DNA of 64,000 bases, from assembly GCF_001879205.1 (NCBI RefSeq), contig NZ_MLFK01000009.1, positions 124,001-188,000 of the forward strand. The letters run 5' to 3'. Under the pieces are notes generated by a model, which did not search any database, was not told the DNA's origin, and saw only the letters and a program-made list of their open reading frames with translations. Numbering within the stretch: the first letter of the stretch is position 1; each line of letters opens with the position of its first letter. The stretch is from Flavobacterium johnsoniae. GTDB lineage: Bacteria > Bacteroidota > Bacteroidia > Flavobacteriales > Flavobacteriaceae. The position numbers and the translations under genes are program-made. Positions 18,711 to 27,110 of the stretch are shown piece by piece.

Positions 18711-20267
18711 ATGAAATATAGAAATATAATAACCATAGCTTCCGTTTTCTTTTCGCTTGTTTCCTGCAGTCAGGACGATAATTACATTGGAGGTTCTATT
18801 TCAGGAGGAAATTCTGAGATTACAAGCATTTTTCCTGTACCTCCATCGCAATGGATGGGAGCAAATGATCCCTATTACAGTGCAGGTTATACAGGAGATA
18901 TTATGCCTTTTTTTGACAATGGAAAATTTCATATTTATTTTCTTCATGATGCTCAGAATAAACCTGCAGGAAAAGGTTTTCATGATATTCATGAGTATTT
19001 AAGTACAGATTTGGCTCATTTTACCTATGCAGGGCAAACGATTCCTTACGGAAAAACCGCTGATCCTGATTTTGCTATCGGTACTGGGTCAGTTGTAAAA
19101 GCAGGGAACCTTTATTATTTTTATTACACAGGACACAATGAAACTCCGGCTTTTGTACAATCCAATGCCAGAGAAAGCGTTTTGTGTGCCACAAGTCCTG
19201 ATTTGAAAAACTGGACAAAAGTCTCTTCTTTTAAAATTACCGCACCGGCAGGTTACTATAATTATGATTTCAGAGACCCGCATGTGTTTTATAACGAGGA
19301 ATTGAAAAAGTATTCAATGCTGGTGAGCACACAAACGGAACCAGGAAGAAAAGCTGTTTTACTCCATTTTACAAGTGCTGATCCCGCATCCGGAAAATGG
19401 GATGTTCAAGCACCAATTTACACGACAACTCCACAAGATAATTATTTAATGATAGAATGTGCGGATATCTTCAAAATGGGTACTTATTGGTATTTGATTT
19501 TCTCTGAAAACTGGAGTACTGATAAAGGGACGCATTACAGAATGGCAAACTCTATTAACGGCCCATGGATCAAACCACAAAATGATAAGATTGATGGAGA
19601 GTACTTTTATGCTGGTAAAACAGCTTCTGACGGAAACAAAAGATATGTATTTGGCTGGAATGCTAGAAAAACACCTGAAAGTGATCTTGGAAATAAAGAC
19701 TGGGCAGGCAACATGGTTATTCATGAACTGATGCAGAATACCGATGGAACATTAGGAACTCAGTCACCACAATCTGTTAAAGATTTATTTTCTAAAAAAA
19801 GCGGTAATGTTGAAGTTGATGCAATGACAGCAAATGTGACAGCAAATAATGGAACTTACAGCTTGTCAGGGACAACAGAAAAAGCAATGATTACTTTTAA
19901 ATCCTTAGGTAAAAAAGCAAAAATAAAGGCAGAAGTTACATTCTCAAATGATGCAGGAACTACAGGATTTGTTTTCAATACCAATGATTCCGGAAGTTAT
20001 TATAAGATCGTTTTTGATATAGCAAAAGGTAAAGTTTTAGGCTATAATTCGGCCTCACAAGAAGTAGCCCAAATGCCATTTCAATTTCAGAAAAGTACCA
20101 AATACAATATGGAAATAATTATTGAAAGAAGTGTTGTGGTAGTTTACATTAACGGAATAACAGCTTTAACAAATCGTATTTACGGAAGAGATCAAAACAA
20201 ATGGGGATTCATTGCGGAAGGGCAGAACAGTACTTTTTCTAATCTTCAGATTACAACACCAGAATAA
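18711..20267 (+). CDS. Divergent GH32 lipoprotein, endo-fructanase candidate
   Basis: This 518-residue lipoprotein is the second GH32-clan enzyme of the locus. The ATG at 18711 is preferred over an in-frame TTG at 18696 because it directly opens the signal peptide ending SLVSC. The propeller shows altered GH32 motifs: TGDIMPFF with nucleophile Asp63 in place of NDPNG, YDFRDP with Asp189, and IECADIF with acid/base Glu249. A C-terminal beta-sandwich (about 370-518, VTFSNDAGTTGFVFN) resembles the DUF4975 module. The altered first motif and surface lipoprotein form suggest an endo-acting or otherwise specialised fructanase, as for the levan endo-enzyme in Bacteroides. That role is inference. Confidence 0.78.
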   Translation: MKYRNIITIASVFFSLVSCSQDDNYIGGSISGGNSEITSIFPVPPSQWMGANDPYYSAGYTGDIMPFFDNGKFHIYFLHDAQNKPAGKGFHDIHEYLSTDLAHFTYAGQTIPYGKTADPDFAIGTGSVVKAGNLYYFYYTGHNETPAFVQSNARESVLCATSPDLKNWTKVSSFKITAPAGYYNYDFRDPHVFYNEELKKYSMLVSTQTEPGRKAVLLHFTSADPASGKWDVQAPIYTTTPQDNYLMIECADIFKMGTYWYLIFSENWSTDKGTHYRMANSINGPWIKPQNDKIDGEYFYAGKTASDGNKRYVFGWNARKTPESDLGNKDWAGNMVIHELMQNTDGTLGTQSPQSVKDLFSKKSGNVEVDAMTANVTANNGTYSLSGTTEKAMITFKSLGKKAKIKAEVTFSNDAGTTGFVFNTNDSGSYYKIVFDIAKGKVLGYNSASQEVAQMPFQFQKSTKYNMEIIIERSVVVVYINGITALTNRIYGRDQNKWGFIAEGQNSTFSNLQITTPE

Positions 20268-20291
20268 CATTAATATAAAAACAATTTTAGA

Positions 20292-21197
20292 ATGAATAAC
20301 GGAAAAAACCTTAAGGCAGTGGCCTACGGAGAGGTGCTTTGGGATGTTTTTGCCAATGAAAAAAAGATTGGCGGCGCACCGCTTAATGTAGCACTGCGAA
20401 TGAAAACATTAGGCTGCGAAGTAGCCATGATTAGCTGTGTAGGAAATGATGATGATGGAAAGGCAATTATAAATGAGGTAAAAAGTTTAGGTCTTGAAAC
20501 AGCTGCAATTATTAAATCAGATGAGTTTCCAACGGGCTTGGTAAACGTAACCGTAAACGAACGAGGATCGGCAAGTTATGAAATCAATTATCCATCGGCT
20601 TGGGATAAGATTGTATTAAATGATTTTGCAAAGAAAACAGCATTGGATAACGATGTTCTTATCTATGGTAGCCTGGTTTGCAGAGACGAGGTTTCAAGAA
20701 AATCTTTGGAAGAATTGCTGCAAACAAATGCCTATAAGGTCTTTGATGTTAATTTAAGAAAACCGCATTATTCTTATGAAATTTTGGAGCAATTAATGCA
20801 CTCTTCGGATTTTATTAAGTTCAATGATGAAGAATTATTAGAGATTACCGGAGCAATGAAATCATCTTCCACAACTTTAAAAGACAGTATGCATTTTATT
20901 GCAGAAAGAACCAAAGTAACTGCAATGTGTGTCACAAGAGGCAAACATGGAGCTTTATTGATGTGGGATGGTCAAATCTTTGAAAATGCAGGCTATCCTG
21001 TTAAAGTTGCCGATACAGTAGGAGCAGGGGATTCATTTTTAGCAGCTTTGATTACATCATTACTGACTGGAAAAGAACCTCAATATGCGATCGATTTTGC
21101 CTGTGCAGTAGGAGCTTTAGTAACCGAAGCATCTGGAGCTAATCCTGAAATTTCGTATTCTAAAATTGAAAAATTAATGTCTGGGATTAAAATTTAG
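20292..21197 (+). CDS. PfkB-family fructokinase
   Basis: This 301-residue cytoplasmic kinase would phosphorylate fructose to fructose 6-phosphate with ATP. The N-terminal GEVLWDVF and GGAPLNVALRMKTLG segments are typical of bacterial fructokinases. The C-terminal signature VADTVGAGDSFLAAL holds the anion hole and catalytic Asp (GAGD, about residues 245-248). Length is normal for the family. It is the last gene of the fructan operon, 24 bp after the second GH32 gene, and is followed by a terminator. Context and sequence agree, so fructose is the most likely substrate. Confidence 0.9.
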   Translation: MNNGKNLKAVAYGEVLWDVFANEKKIGGAPLNVALRMKTLGCEVAMISCVGNDDDGKAIINEVKSLGLETAAIIKSDEFPTGLVNVTVNERGSASYEINYPSAWDKIVLNDFAKKTALDNDVLIYGSLVCRDEVSRKSLEELLQTNAYKVFDVNLRKPHYSYEILEQLMHSSDFIKFNDEELLEITGAMKSSSTTLKDSMHFIAERTKVTAMCVTRGKHGALLMWDGQIFENAGYPVKVADTVGAGDSFLAALITSLLTGKEPQYAIDFACAVGALVTEASGANPEISYSKIEKLMSGIKI

Positions 21198-21259
21198 TTT
21201 TTGTTTTAAGAAAAAATCTATATTTTTCAATTCATTGAATAATATTGTTTTTTGAAGTT

Positions 21260-21290
21260 AAGCCTGATACCTAATGGTATTGGGCTTTTT
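21260..21290 (+). terminator. Intrinsic terminator of fructan operon
   Basis: AAGCCTGATACC and GGTATTGGGCTT pair over 12 positions, two of them G-U in RNA, around TAAT and run into TTT. It overlaps the last codon of the convergent phosphatase gene. Confidence 0.7.
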
Positions 21291-21957
21291 AATTACCAAC
21301 GATAGCCGGCCACTGATCAATATGTTCAAAATTGTTAATTACATAATTTGCGATACTTAAGTCTGTATCTTTATTTCCATTTGTAAATGCAATCACTTTC
21401 ATGCCTGCCCTTTTTGCTGCAAGCATTCCGGAATAGGAATCTTCAATAGCAACACAATGCTCGGGGTCTACTTCCAGTTTACCGGAGGTAGTTAAATACA
21501 CACTGGGATCGGGTTTGCCGTTTAGTTCAGAATCAGAAGATGATATTGCATCAAAGTACTGTGTTAGTTTTAATTTTTTAAGTACTACAGGTATAATTCT
21601 ATAAGGAGAATTTGTAGCCAGTCCAATTTTATAACCTTGATCTTTGATAAGCTTTACAAAATTCTCTATACCGTCAATTTCGCAATTTTCATTCTCAATT
21701 AGTTCAATTACACGCGAAATTACCAGCTCTTCGGCCTGCTGGAAACTTATATCTTTTACTGTAGACCGACTCCGCCAGAATTCAGTGACTTCTTTTGTAG
21801 TCATTGTTTTAGTGATTAGCGTGAGTTCTTCAGTTACCTGAACTCCCAGTGAAGAGAAAATTTCAAATTCTGCTTTCTGCCACAAAGGTTCCGAATCAAC
21901 CAGCACGCCGTCCATATCAAAAATAACGGCCTTTTGCTTTAAATTTGTTACATCCAT
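21289..21957 (-). CDS. hxpB: HAD sugar/hexitol phosphatase (HxpB-like)
   Basis: This 222-residue cytoplasmic HAD phosphatase is close to the beta-phosphoglucomutase / YniC group. Motif I is FDMDGVLVDSEP (nucleophile Asp14, acid/base Asp16). A small helical cap follows at about 25-95. Motif II is GLATNSP, motif III has the Lys of GKPDPSVYL, and motif IV is CVAIEDSYSGMLAAKRAGM. E. coli HxpB dephosphorylates 2-deoxyglucose 6-phosphate and hexitol phosphates. Detoxifying a phosphorylated sugar would suit a gene next to a fructose operon, but it runs convergently and has its own promoter. The exact substrate is uncertain. Confidence 0.75.
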   Translation of the reverse strand: MDVTNLKQKAVIFDMDGVLVDSEPLWQKAEFEIFSSLGVQVTEELTLITKTMTTKEVTEFWRSRSTVKDISFQQAEELVISRVIELIENENCEIDGIENFVKLIKDQGYKIGLATNSPYRIIPVVLKKLKLTQYFDAISSSDSELNGKPDPSVYLTTSGKLEVDPEHCVAIEDSYSGMLAAKRAGMKVIAFTNGNKDTDLSIANYVINNFEHIDQWPAIVGN

Positions 21958-22005
21958 ATTCTGTTTTGAGAGTCAGGTTTAGGGAGCAGGACTCCGGGTT
22001 ATTTT

Positions 22006-22035
22006 CAAAAATACTTTTTTTCAAAGGTAAATCAA
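22006..22035 (-). promoter_or_regulatory. Promoter of HAD phosphatase
   Basis: On the minus strand TTG (22035-22033) and TATTTTTG (22013-22006) are spaced by 19 nt, fitting the Bacteroidota consensus. A second -7-like TACCTTTG lies at 22029-22022. Confidence 0.5.
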
Positions 22036-22178
22036 ATTCTAAATAAGGCGAAATGTATGTATTAGTAGTATTTGTTTCTTCATTATTTTTTTAAATAATT
22101 GTTAGACTGAAAAAACATCTTTTAATTTATTTTAAAAATAAAATACTCAATATTAATAGGTTCCCATTTTAATAATGT

Positions 22179-22186
22179 TATCTTTG
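22179..22186 (+). promoter_or_regulatory. -7 element of cold-shock gene
   Basis: TATCTTTG is a perfect TAnnTTTG and lies 19 bp before the start codon. It implies a very short leader, unlike the long 5' leader of E. coli cspA. A clear -33 TTG is not seen. Confidence 0.5.
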
Positions 22187-22205
22187 AGCAATTAAATACA
22201 TTAAA

Positions 22206-22397
22206 ATGCAAGAAGGTACAGTAAAATTTTTCAATGAAGAAAAAGGATTCGGATTCATAACTCCTAATAATGGAGGGGCCGAAATTTTTGTTCATGCTTC
22301 AGGTTTATCAGAAAACATCCGTCAAGACGATGCAGTAAGATATGACATCGAAGAAGGCCGTAAAGGTCCAAACGCAGTAAACGTAGTCGTAGCATAA
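22206..22397 (+). CDS. Cold-shock domain protein (CspA family)
   Basis: This 63-residue single cold-shock domain is a small OB-fold RNA/DNA chaperone. Both nucleic-acid-binding motifs are present: RNP1 as KGFGFI (about 14-19) and RNP2 as IFVHAS (about 27-32). GTVKFFNEEKGFGFI is the classical opening, and the length is typical of the family. It stands alone between a -7 element and a strong terminator, so it is monocistronic. It probably melts mRNA secondary structure; whether it is truly cold-induced cannot be read from sequence. Confidence 0.95.
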   Translation: MQEGTVKFFNEEKGFGFITPNNGGAEIFVHASGLSENIRQDDAVRYDIEEGRKGPNAVNVVVA

Positions 22398-22419
22398 CCA
22401 TACTATCACAGTTAACTTA

Positions 22420-22447
22420 TAAAGGCACCTCTAATCAGGTGCCTTTA
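22420..22447 (+). terminator. Intrinsic terminator of cold-shock gene
   Basis: TAAAGGCACCT and AGGTGCCTTTA form an 11-bp perfect stem around CTAATC, followed by TTATTATTT. Confidence 0.75.
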
Positions 22448-22594
22448 TTATTTATATGGTGTAGTATTGTTTTCTATGGATATTATATTACTATTGAAAA
22501 TTGGCAAATAACAAGAATTTTCAAATTTGATAAATAAGTTATTCCAGCCTGATAATCCAGTTATGAATTCAGCGAGTCACTAATTTTCAGGATT

Positions 22595-23869
22595 TTATCT
22601 GCTCATACCTTCGTTATTTCCCTCAGTCATATCTATCGTTTTTGGATGCAGGGTCGCCAGTTGTAATACTATGGCAGTAACCACTACAAATAAAAGTAGT
22701 ACAAAAACATGCGTCATTCCTCCATTGTCAGCAGCTTTTCCTAAAAACTCGGTGATAACAGCTCCGGCCGAAATGCCTGCAAAATTCATAATTCCATATC
22801 CGGTAGCCCTGTAGCGAGGTGCAACAAACTGGCTAAGAATAGGCATATTGTTCGTGTCGTATATTCCAAATCCAAGTCCAAAAAGTATAGCGCCAAAAAT
22901 AATAGACTCTATATTACAGCAATAGCCAAATAAAAACAATGCCGGAATGGTAAGAAATAATCCAATAGCACTGGTGTAAATTCGTCCTTTAAGATGTTGC
23001 ATCACCCATCTGTCGGAAATGGCTCCGCCAATTAAAACACCAAAAAAAGAAGACATCGAAATGGTTATCGTTGCCATTGGTCCTGCGAGAGACATGTCTA
23101 AGTTTAAAGTTTCGGTAAATAAGGAAGGTAACCAATTTTTGGCTGCCCAGCCCGGTAAACTTGGTGCAGCGAAATAAAAGAGTAAAACCCAAAAGGAGAT
23201 ATTACCGAATAATATTCCCAATCCTTTGAACATTTCCCTGAACTCATAGCTGACAGAGGATTTTTTTGAAGGATCAAAAAAGTAGGCTTTCTTTTCCTGT
23301 AGAAAAAACAGGAGTACTAAACTATAAACTACACCGAGTAAACCTACGGAGTGAAAGCTGAAATGCCAGGAAAAATGCTTAGAAATAGTGGCTCCAAAAC
23401 CACCAAGAGCCTGTCCTAAGTAAATTCCGGTAGTATGAATCGCAATTGCAAATGAGCGTGTTTTTTCCTGATGGTAATCTGTAATTAAGGATAATGCGGC
23501 CGGAATATAAAAAGCTTCGCTAAACCCCATAATGCCGCGCAAAATATAAATCTGATTGAAAGTTGTGGCATAACCCATCGCCATAGTAACCCCTGACCAG
23601 ATAAAAAGACTTCCTATAATTATTCTTTTTCGGTTAAACCGATCCGCTATAATTCCAGAAATGGGACTCATAAGCGCATATATCCAAAGAAAAATAGCCA
23701 TCAAAAGACCGAAATTTTCAGCTTTAGCCAATTCAGGAATGTCATCCATCATCGCTGATTTCATAGTGGAGAGCATTTGTCGGTCTAAATAATTCAATAA
23801 AGCAACAAACCATAGTAAGCCAACAACAATCCATGGATAGGATTTTTTTTCATTTAATTTTGCAATCAT
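22595..23869 (-). CDS. MFS permease, anion/sugar-acid type
   Basis: This 424-residue inner-membrane MFS transporter has 12 predicted helices. The helix 1 motif NYLDRQMLSTM is typical of the anion:cation symporter (hexuronate/galactonate) branch. ADRFNRKRIIIGS lies between helices 2 and 3, and GFSEAFYIPAALSLITDY in helix 4. A central loop (about 190-215) precedes the second half. Members of this branch carry organic anions or sugar acids, so it could serve uronic acids, but no catabolic gene lies next to it. It is monocistronic and leftward. The substrate is unknown. Confidence 0.75.
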   Translation of the reverse strand: MIAKLNEKKSYPWIVVGLLWFVALLNYLDRQMLSTMKSAMMDDIPELAKAENFGLLMAIFLWIYALMSPISGIIADRFNRKRIIIGSLFIWSGVTMAMGYATTFNQIYILRGIMGFSEAFYIPAALSLITDYHQEKTRSFAIAIHTTGIYLGQALGGFGATISKHFSWHFSFHSVGLLGVVYSLVLLFFLQEKKAYFFDPSKKSSVSYEFREMFKGLGILFGNISFWVLLFYFAAPSLPGWAAKNWLPSLFTETLNLDMSLAGPMATITISMSSFFGVLIGGAISDRWVMQHLKGRIYTSAIGLFLTIPALFLFGYCCNIESIIFGAILFGLGFGIYDTNNMPILSQFVAPRYRATGYGIMNFAGISAGAVITEFLGKAADNGGMTHVFVLLLFVVVTAIVLQLATLHPKTIDMTEGNNEGMSR

Positions 23870-24120
23870 TCTCTTTTTTCAAAATAAAGGCCGAATATAC
23901 GAATTCAAATGCTACAGAAAAGAATTGTTTTGCATGCTATTTGTTTGTAATGTTAAGACGCATTAGCACCTTATTCTAACTTCAATTCGATACACTTTGT
24001 CAAAGCCGAAACTTTCCATTTAGAAATAATTCTTCCATAAAAGCAAAACCGTAAATCTTTTTAAAATTCTTTTGAACTTTTTGTGGGAGAATCGATATCA
24101 AGTCTAATTATTTATGAGAT

Positions 24121-24468
24121 TTACCAAGTATTTTGTAAAACGATTTCTCCAACTGATTCATTTTTATTTCCAACTGTTTTTATGATGCTGTACCTCGTAT
24201 AATTTTCAACTGTAATTTCAATAAGATAAGTTCCGGAATTAAGGTTTTTAATTAAAAATTCACCATTATTATCTCGGATTTTTAAATCCTGGATTATTTT
24301 TTTTTGATTTGTAAAAGTATTAAGTTCAAAAACCTTAATCGAAAATGATTCAATAGGACTAAACCCATTATATACAATTCTTCCCCAGATGGTAAAAGTT
24401 TCCTTGGATGATTGAGCAGCGAAAAGGGGAATAGAAATCAAGATAATTAAAAGCATTCTTTTCATCAT
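24121..24468 (-). CDS. Small secreted carboxypeptidase-regulatory-like protein
   Basis: This 115-residue exported protein consists of a signal peptide (about 1-18, ending AAQSS) and one small beta-sandwich. The pattern GRIVYNGFSPIESFSIKVFEL, DNNGEFLIKNLNSGTYLIEI and a final VGEIVLQ is that of a CarboxypepD_reg-like/transthyretin-fold domain, the type that precedes SusC plugs. Here it is freestanding. It lies 123 bp downstream of the next leftward gene and may share its transcript. Function is unknown. Confidence 0.55.
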   Translation of the reverse strand: MMKRMLLIILISIPLFAAQSSKETFTIWGRIVYNGFSPIESFSIKVFELNTFTNQKKIIQDLKIRDNNGEFLIKNLNSGTYLIEITVENYTRYSIIKTVGNKNESVGEIVLQNTW

Positions 24469-24591
24469 AATATTTATTTATGTTAACTCATTTATAGGTT
24501 TTTATAATGAGATATGGCCGTGCTAAAGCGGTTAGTAAATTCGTTCTTTATCAGAGTGAGAAGTTCTGTTGGTAAAGATTTTAGGAATGTT

Positions 24592-25257
24592 TTATTTTTT
24601 ATAATTTATCTCAATGATTTTAAAATCTCCTCCGCTGCTGTCTGCTGTAAACAGCCCTATTTTTCCCGATGTTCTATTGTTGAGTTTTTCGACTATCAGT
24701 GAGGGCTGAGCTGCATTGTTTATATATACTTTAACATTTGTGGTGTCAACTACTAATTTCATTATAAACCATTCATTAGGGTCTGGCGGATTGATGATTT
24801 CTTTTTCAAAAAACGCATTCCTTTCTTTTCTTAATTTTTCCCAGGTAAAATCGGGATGTGAGATGTATTGCACAGCATGAATTCTCCTGACAGAGTCTTT
24901 GGCAGAAAAATTGAAAGGACGGCAATAAACGGCATCATAATTAATATCATCGATAGCATGAAAGGCAATACCGATAAAACTTCGCTGCAAAACATTTTTT
25001 CCGCGCATTTCAATTTTAATTGTCCCGTTTTTAAAGTCCTTAACAGGCAGCCATACAAGACATTCCTTTTTGCTTTCCACAATTTTTAGATAAGCGCCGC
25101 TGTCACTTGAAACAATTTTAATCTCTCTGTTTACTGATTTTAGTTTTCCTTTTTTGTAGAGCGCAGCCAGTTCAATAGCTTGCCGCCGCTGCCCGAATAG
25201 TAAGCAGGGGAGCACTATCAAAGTAAAAATATAGGTAAATTTGATGTACTTTTTCAT
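24592..25257 (-). CDS. Secreted concanavalin-like (DUF1080-type) domain protein
   Basis: This 221-residue exported protein has a signal peptide (about 1-22, ending LLFGQ) and a single jelly-roll domain. Segments such as NGTIKIEMRGKNVLQRSFIGIAFHA, YDAVYCRPFNF and a final KIGLFTADSSGGDFKIIEI follow the layout of LamG/3-keto-disaccharide hydrolase (DUF1080) domains, which bind or act on glycans. A conserved WFIMKLVVD strand and VYIN follow. No catalytic residues could be pinned down. The AraC gene immediately upstream on the same strand may control it, which would make this a small sugar-responsive unit; that is inference. Confidence 0.6.
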   Translation of the reverse strand: MKKYIKFTYIFTLIVLPCLLFGQRRQAIELAALYKKGKLKSVNREIKIVSSDSGAYLKIVESKKECLVWLPVKDFKNGTIKIEMRGKNVLQRSFIGIAFHAIDDINYDAVYCRPFNFSAKDSVRRIHAVQYISHPDFTWEKLRKERNAFFEKEIINPPDPNEWFIMKLVVDTTNVKVYINNAAQPSLIVEKLNNRTSGKIGLFTADSSGGDFKIIEINYKK

Positions 25258-25358
25258 TGAAAGATTAATATTTTCAAATGATCGATAAAGATGTGCTATT
25301 TCTTATAAAATATTGTCATGTACAAAAATAGCATCTGTGGAAACAGAATAATTACCAG

Positions 25359-26234
25359 TTAGATAACAGAACTACCATTTTGATAAGCATTTCGGAAATC
25401 CTTAGGAGAAATTCCTGTCTGCGCTTTGAAGAAACGCGTTAAATGATTTGCTTGGGAGAATTCGAGAGCGTATGAAATTTCATTTATATTAAGCTTCGTA
25501 TAAGAGAGCAGAGACTTGATTTCAAAGAGAATAAATTCATTTACCATTTCAGAAACGGTAATTCCAAACTGTTTTTTGATGCATTTATTTAGTGTTACTC
25601 TGCTGATACCTAACTGTTGTGCATAATAGTCGATATTTCTTGTTTTACGGACTTCATTTTGTAAAATTTCCTTAAACATAAAGGCAATACTGTTATTTTC
25701 TGTTTCTGAAGACAGAAAATAATGTTTTGCATAGGCACGATTAAGTTTGATTAATATGAAGTACAACAGTGCTCTTATAATATGTTCGCTGTCTGATCTG
25801 AATGTTTTTACCTCACTGAGCAGCTCCTGAATTGTATTCTCCAACTGTGAAAAAAACTCATCATCAACCTCTAGATAAAGCGGTTTGGTTTTGTTGTAGA
25901 AAAACTGCAGCCTGAAAGAGAATAGTTTATCTGAAAAGAAACTAGACAGAAAGCTGTCCTGAAAAAACAAGAAATAACATTCAACTTTGGTCTTGTCCAA
26001 AAACCATCGTCTTTTTTGAAAGGGAGAAACAAAAATGACGGTATTATCTGAAATTTCAATTCTTTGCTGATCAAGTTCTAAATAGCCATTTCCTTTAGAG
26101 AAAAATATAAGTTCATAAAAATCTGTCTGATGAAGCTCACTTTCAAAAAAATAATATGGAATGTTTTTATAAGTGCCTATATCAATTAGGAGCTCAACAT
26201 TATATTTATTTTTTAAGAATTTAAATGTCTTCAT
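25359..26234 (-). CDS. AraC-family transcription regulator
   Basis: This 291-residue regulator has an N-terminal cupin-like sensing domain (about 1-150, with the FFSKGNGYLELDQQRIEI segment) and a C-terminal pair of helix-turn-helix motifs (about 190-288). The first HTH contains YYAQQLGISRVTLNKCIKK. The second ends in the family signature ANHLTRFFKAQTGISPKDFR. It lies 101 bp upstream of the concanavalin-like gene on the same strand and may regulate it. The ligand is unknown. Confidence 0.85.
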   Translation of the reverse strand: MKTFKFLKNKYNVELLIDIGTYKNIPYYFFESELHQTDFYELIFFSKGNGYLELDQQRIEISDNTVIFVSPFQKRRWFLDKTKVECYFLFFQDSFLSSFFSDKLFSFRLQFFYNKTKPLYLEVDDEFFSQLENTIQELLSEVKTFRSDSEHIIRALLYFILIKLNRAYAKHYFLSSETENNSIAFMFKEILQNEVRKTRNIDYYAQQLGISRVTLNKCIKKQFGITVSEMVNEFILFEIKSLLSYTKLNINEISYALEFSQANHLTRFFKAQTGISPKDFRNAYQNGSSVI

Positions 26235-26390
26235 CTTTAACGTATTTTTCCATTAGTTAAGTGGATATATGTAAATCCGGGAATTTGCTGACTATCCCTT
26301 GATACAAATGCAATACAAGCTGGTAAAAGTAGCTATTTAAACCTTAAACTATGCTAGAGAAGTTGATATTAATAAATATTTTGCAAAAAA

Positions 26391-26403
26391 TGAACACTGT
26401 TCA
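26391..26403. promoter_or_regulatory. Operator copy 1 for TetR regulator
   Basis: TGAACACTGTTCA is a 13-bp palindrome apart from its central base. It sits where the -33 element of the tetR promoter would be, so binding should repress tetR itself. The identical sequence occurs at 27077-27089, before the efflux genes. Confidence 0.75.
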
Positions 26404-26414
26404 AAAAAAATATA

Positions 26415-26422
26415 TACATTTG
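26415..26422 (+). promoter_or_regulatory. -7 element of tetR gene
   Basis: TACATTTG matches TAnnTTTG exactly. Transcription from it would begin near or after the ATG at 26425, which argues for translation starting at the in-frame ATG at 26440. Confidence 0.55.
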
Positions 26423-26439
26423 CAATGAAAATTATACTT

Positions 26440-27057
26440 ATGAGTGTAGCAGACAGAAAAGCGAGAGAAAAAGAAGCCTTGAAAGCCTTGATTTTAAAAG
26501 GAGCAAAAAAGCTTTTTTTAGAGAAAGGAATAGAGCAGACAACCATTAGAAATATCGCTGATGAAATAGATTATAGCGTTGGGACGGTTTATGTTTATTT
26601 CAAGGATAAAAATGATATTCTGCACAATTTGCATTCTATTGGATTTCAAGATCTTGGAAATTGTTTCCAAGAGTTATTCACGATTGAAGATCCAATGGAG
26701 AGACTAAGAAAAATGGGGGTCGTATACATCAAGTTCGCAATCGAGAATCAGGAAATGTATGATTTGATGTTTAATCTTAAAGCACCTATGGAATTTCTTG
26801 AAAAATCTGACAGCGATTTTTGGGATGAAGGCATCGAAACTTTTGGCCTGGTTAAAAAAACCGTAGAAGAATGCATCAATAAAGGACATTTTGAAGGCCA
26901 TGATGTAGAATCACTGTCATTTATGATTTGGAGTCTTGTACACGGAATGTGCTGTCTTGAAATCAGGCAGAGAACAAAAGGTGTCAAATTTGCCAGCCCT
27001 GATACTATCCTCTTTGACGGATACAATGCTTACTTGAAAATAATAGATAAATTATAA
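26440..27057 (+). CDS. TetR-family repressor of efflux operon
   Basis: This 205-residue regulator has an N-terminal TetR HTH (about 10-57: FLEKGIEQTTIRNIADEIDYSVGTVYVYFKDKN) and a helical ligand/dimer domain with WSLVHGMCCLEIRQR near the C-terminus, as in TetR_C_13-like proteins. An ATG 15 bp upstream is in frame, but the -7 element is too close to it, so I begin at MSVADRKAREKEA. The gene is followed by TolC, MFP and RND genes, and the same palindrome stands before tetR and before the TolC gene. This points to self-repression and control of the pump. The inducing ligand is unknown. Confidence 0.88.
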   Translation: MSVADRKAREKEALKALILKGAKKLFLEKGIEQTTIRNIADEIDYSVGTVYVYFKDKNDILHNLHSIGFQDLGNCFQELFTIEDPMERLRKMGVVYIKFAIENQEMYDLMFNLKAPMEFLEKSDSDFWDEGIETFGLVKKTVEECINKGHFEGHDVESLSFMIWSLVHGMCCLEIRQRTKGVKFASPDTILFDGYNAYLKIIDKL

Positions 27058-27076
27058 TTTTTTTTGGCTAAAAAAA

Positions 27077-27089
27077 TGAACACTGTTCA
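27077..27089. promoter_or_regulatory. Operator copy 2 for TetR regulator
   Basis: The same 13 bases as at 26391-26403 lie 21 bp before the TolC-like start codon and inside the 53-bp tetR/TolC gap. This lets the repressor control the efflux operon directly. Confidence 0.75.
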
Positions 27090-27110
27090 AATAACAAACA
27101 ATGTAATAAA

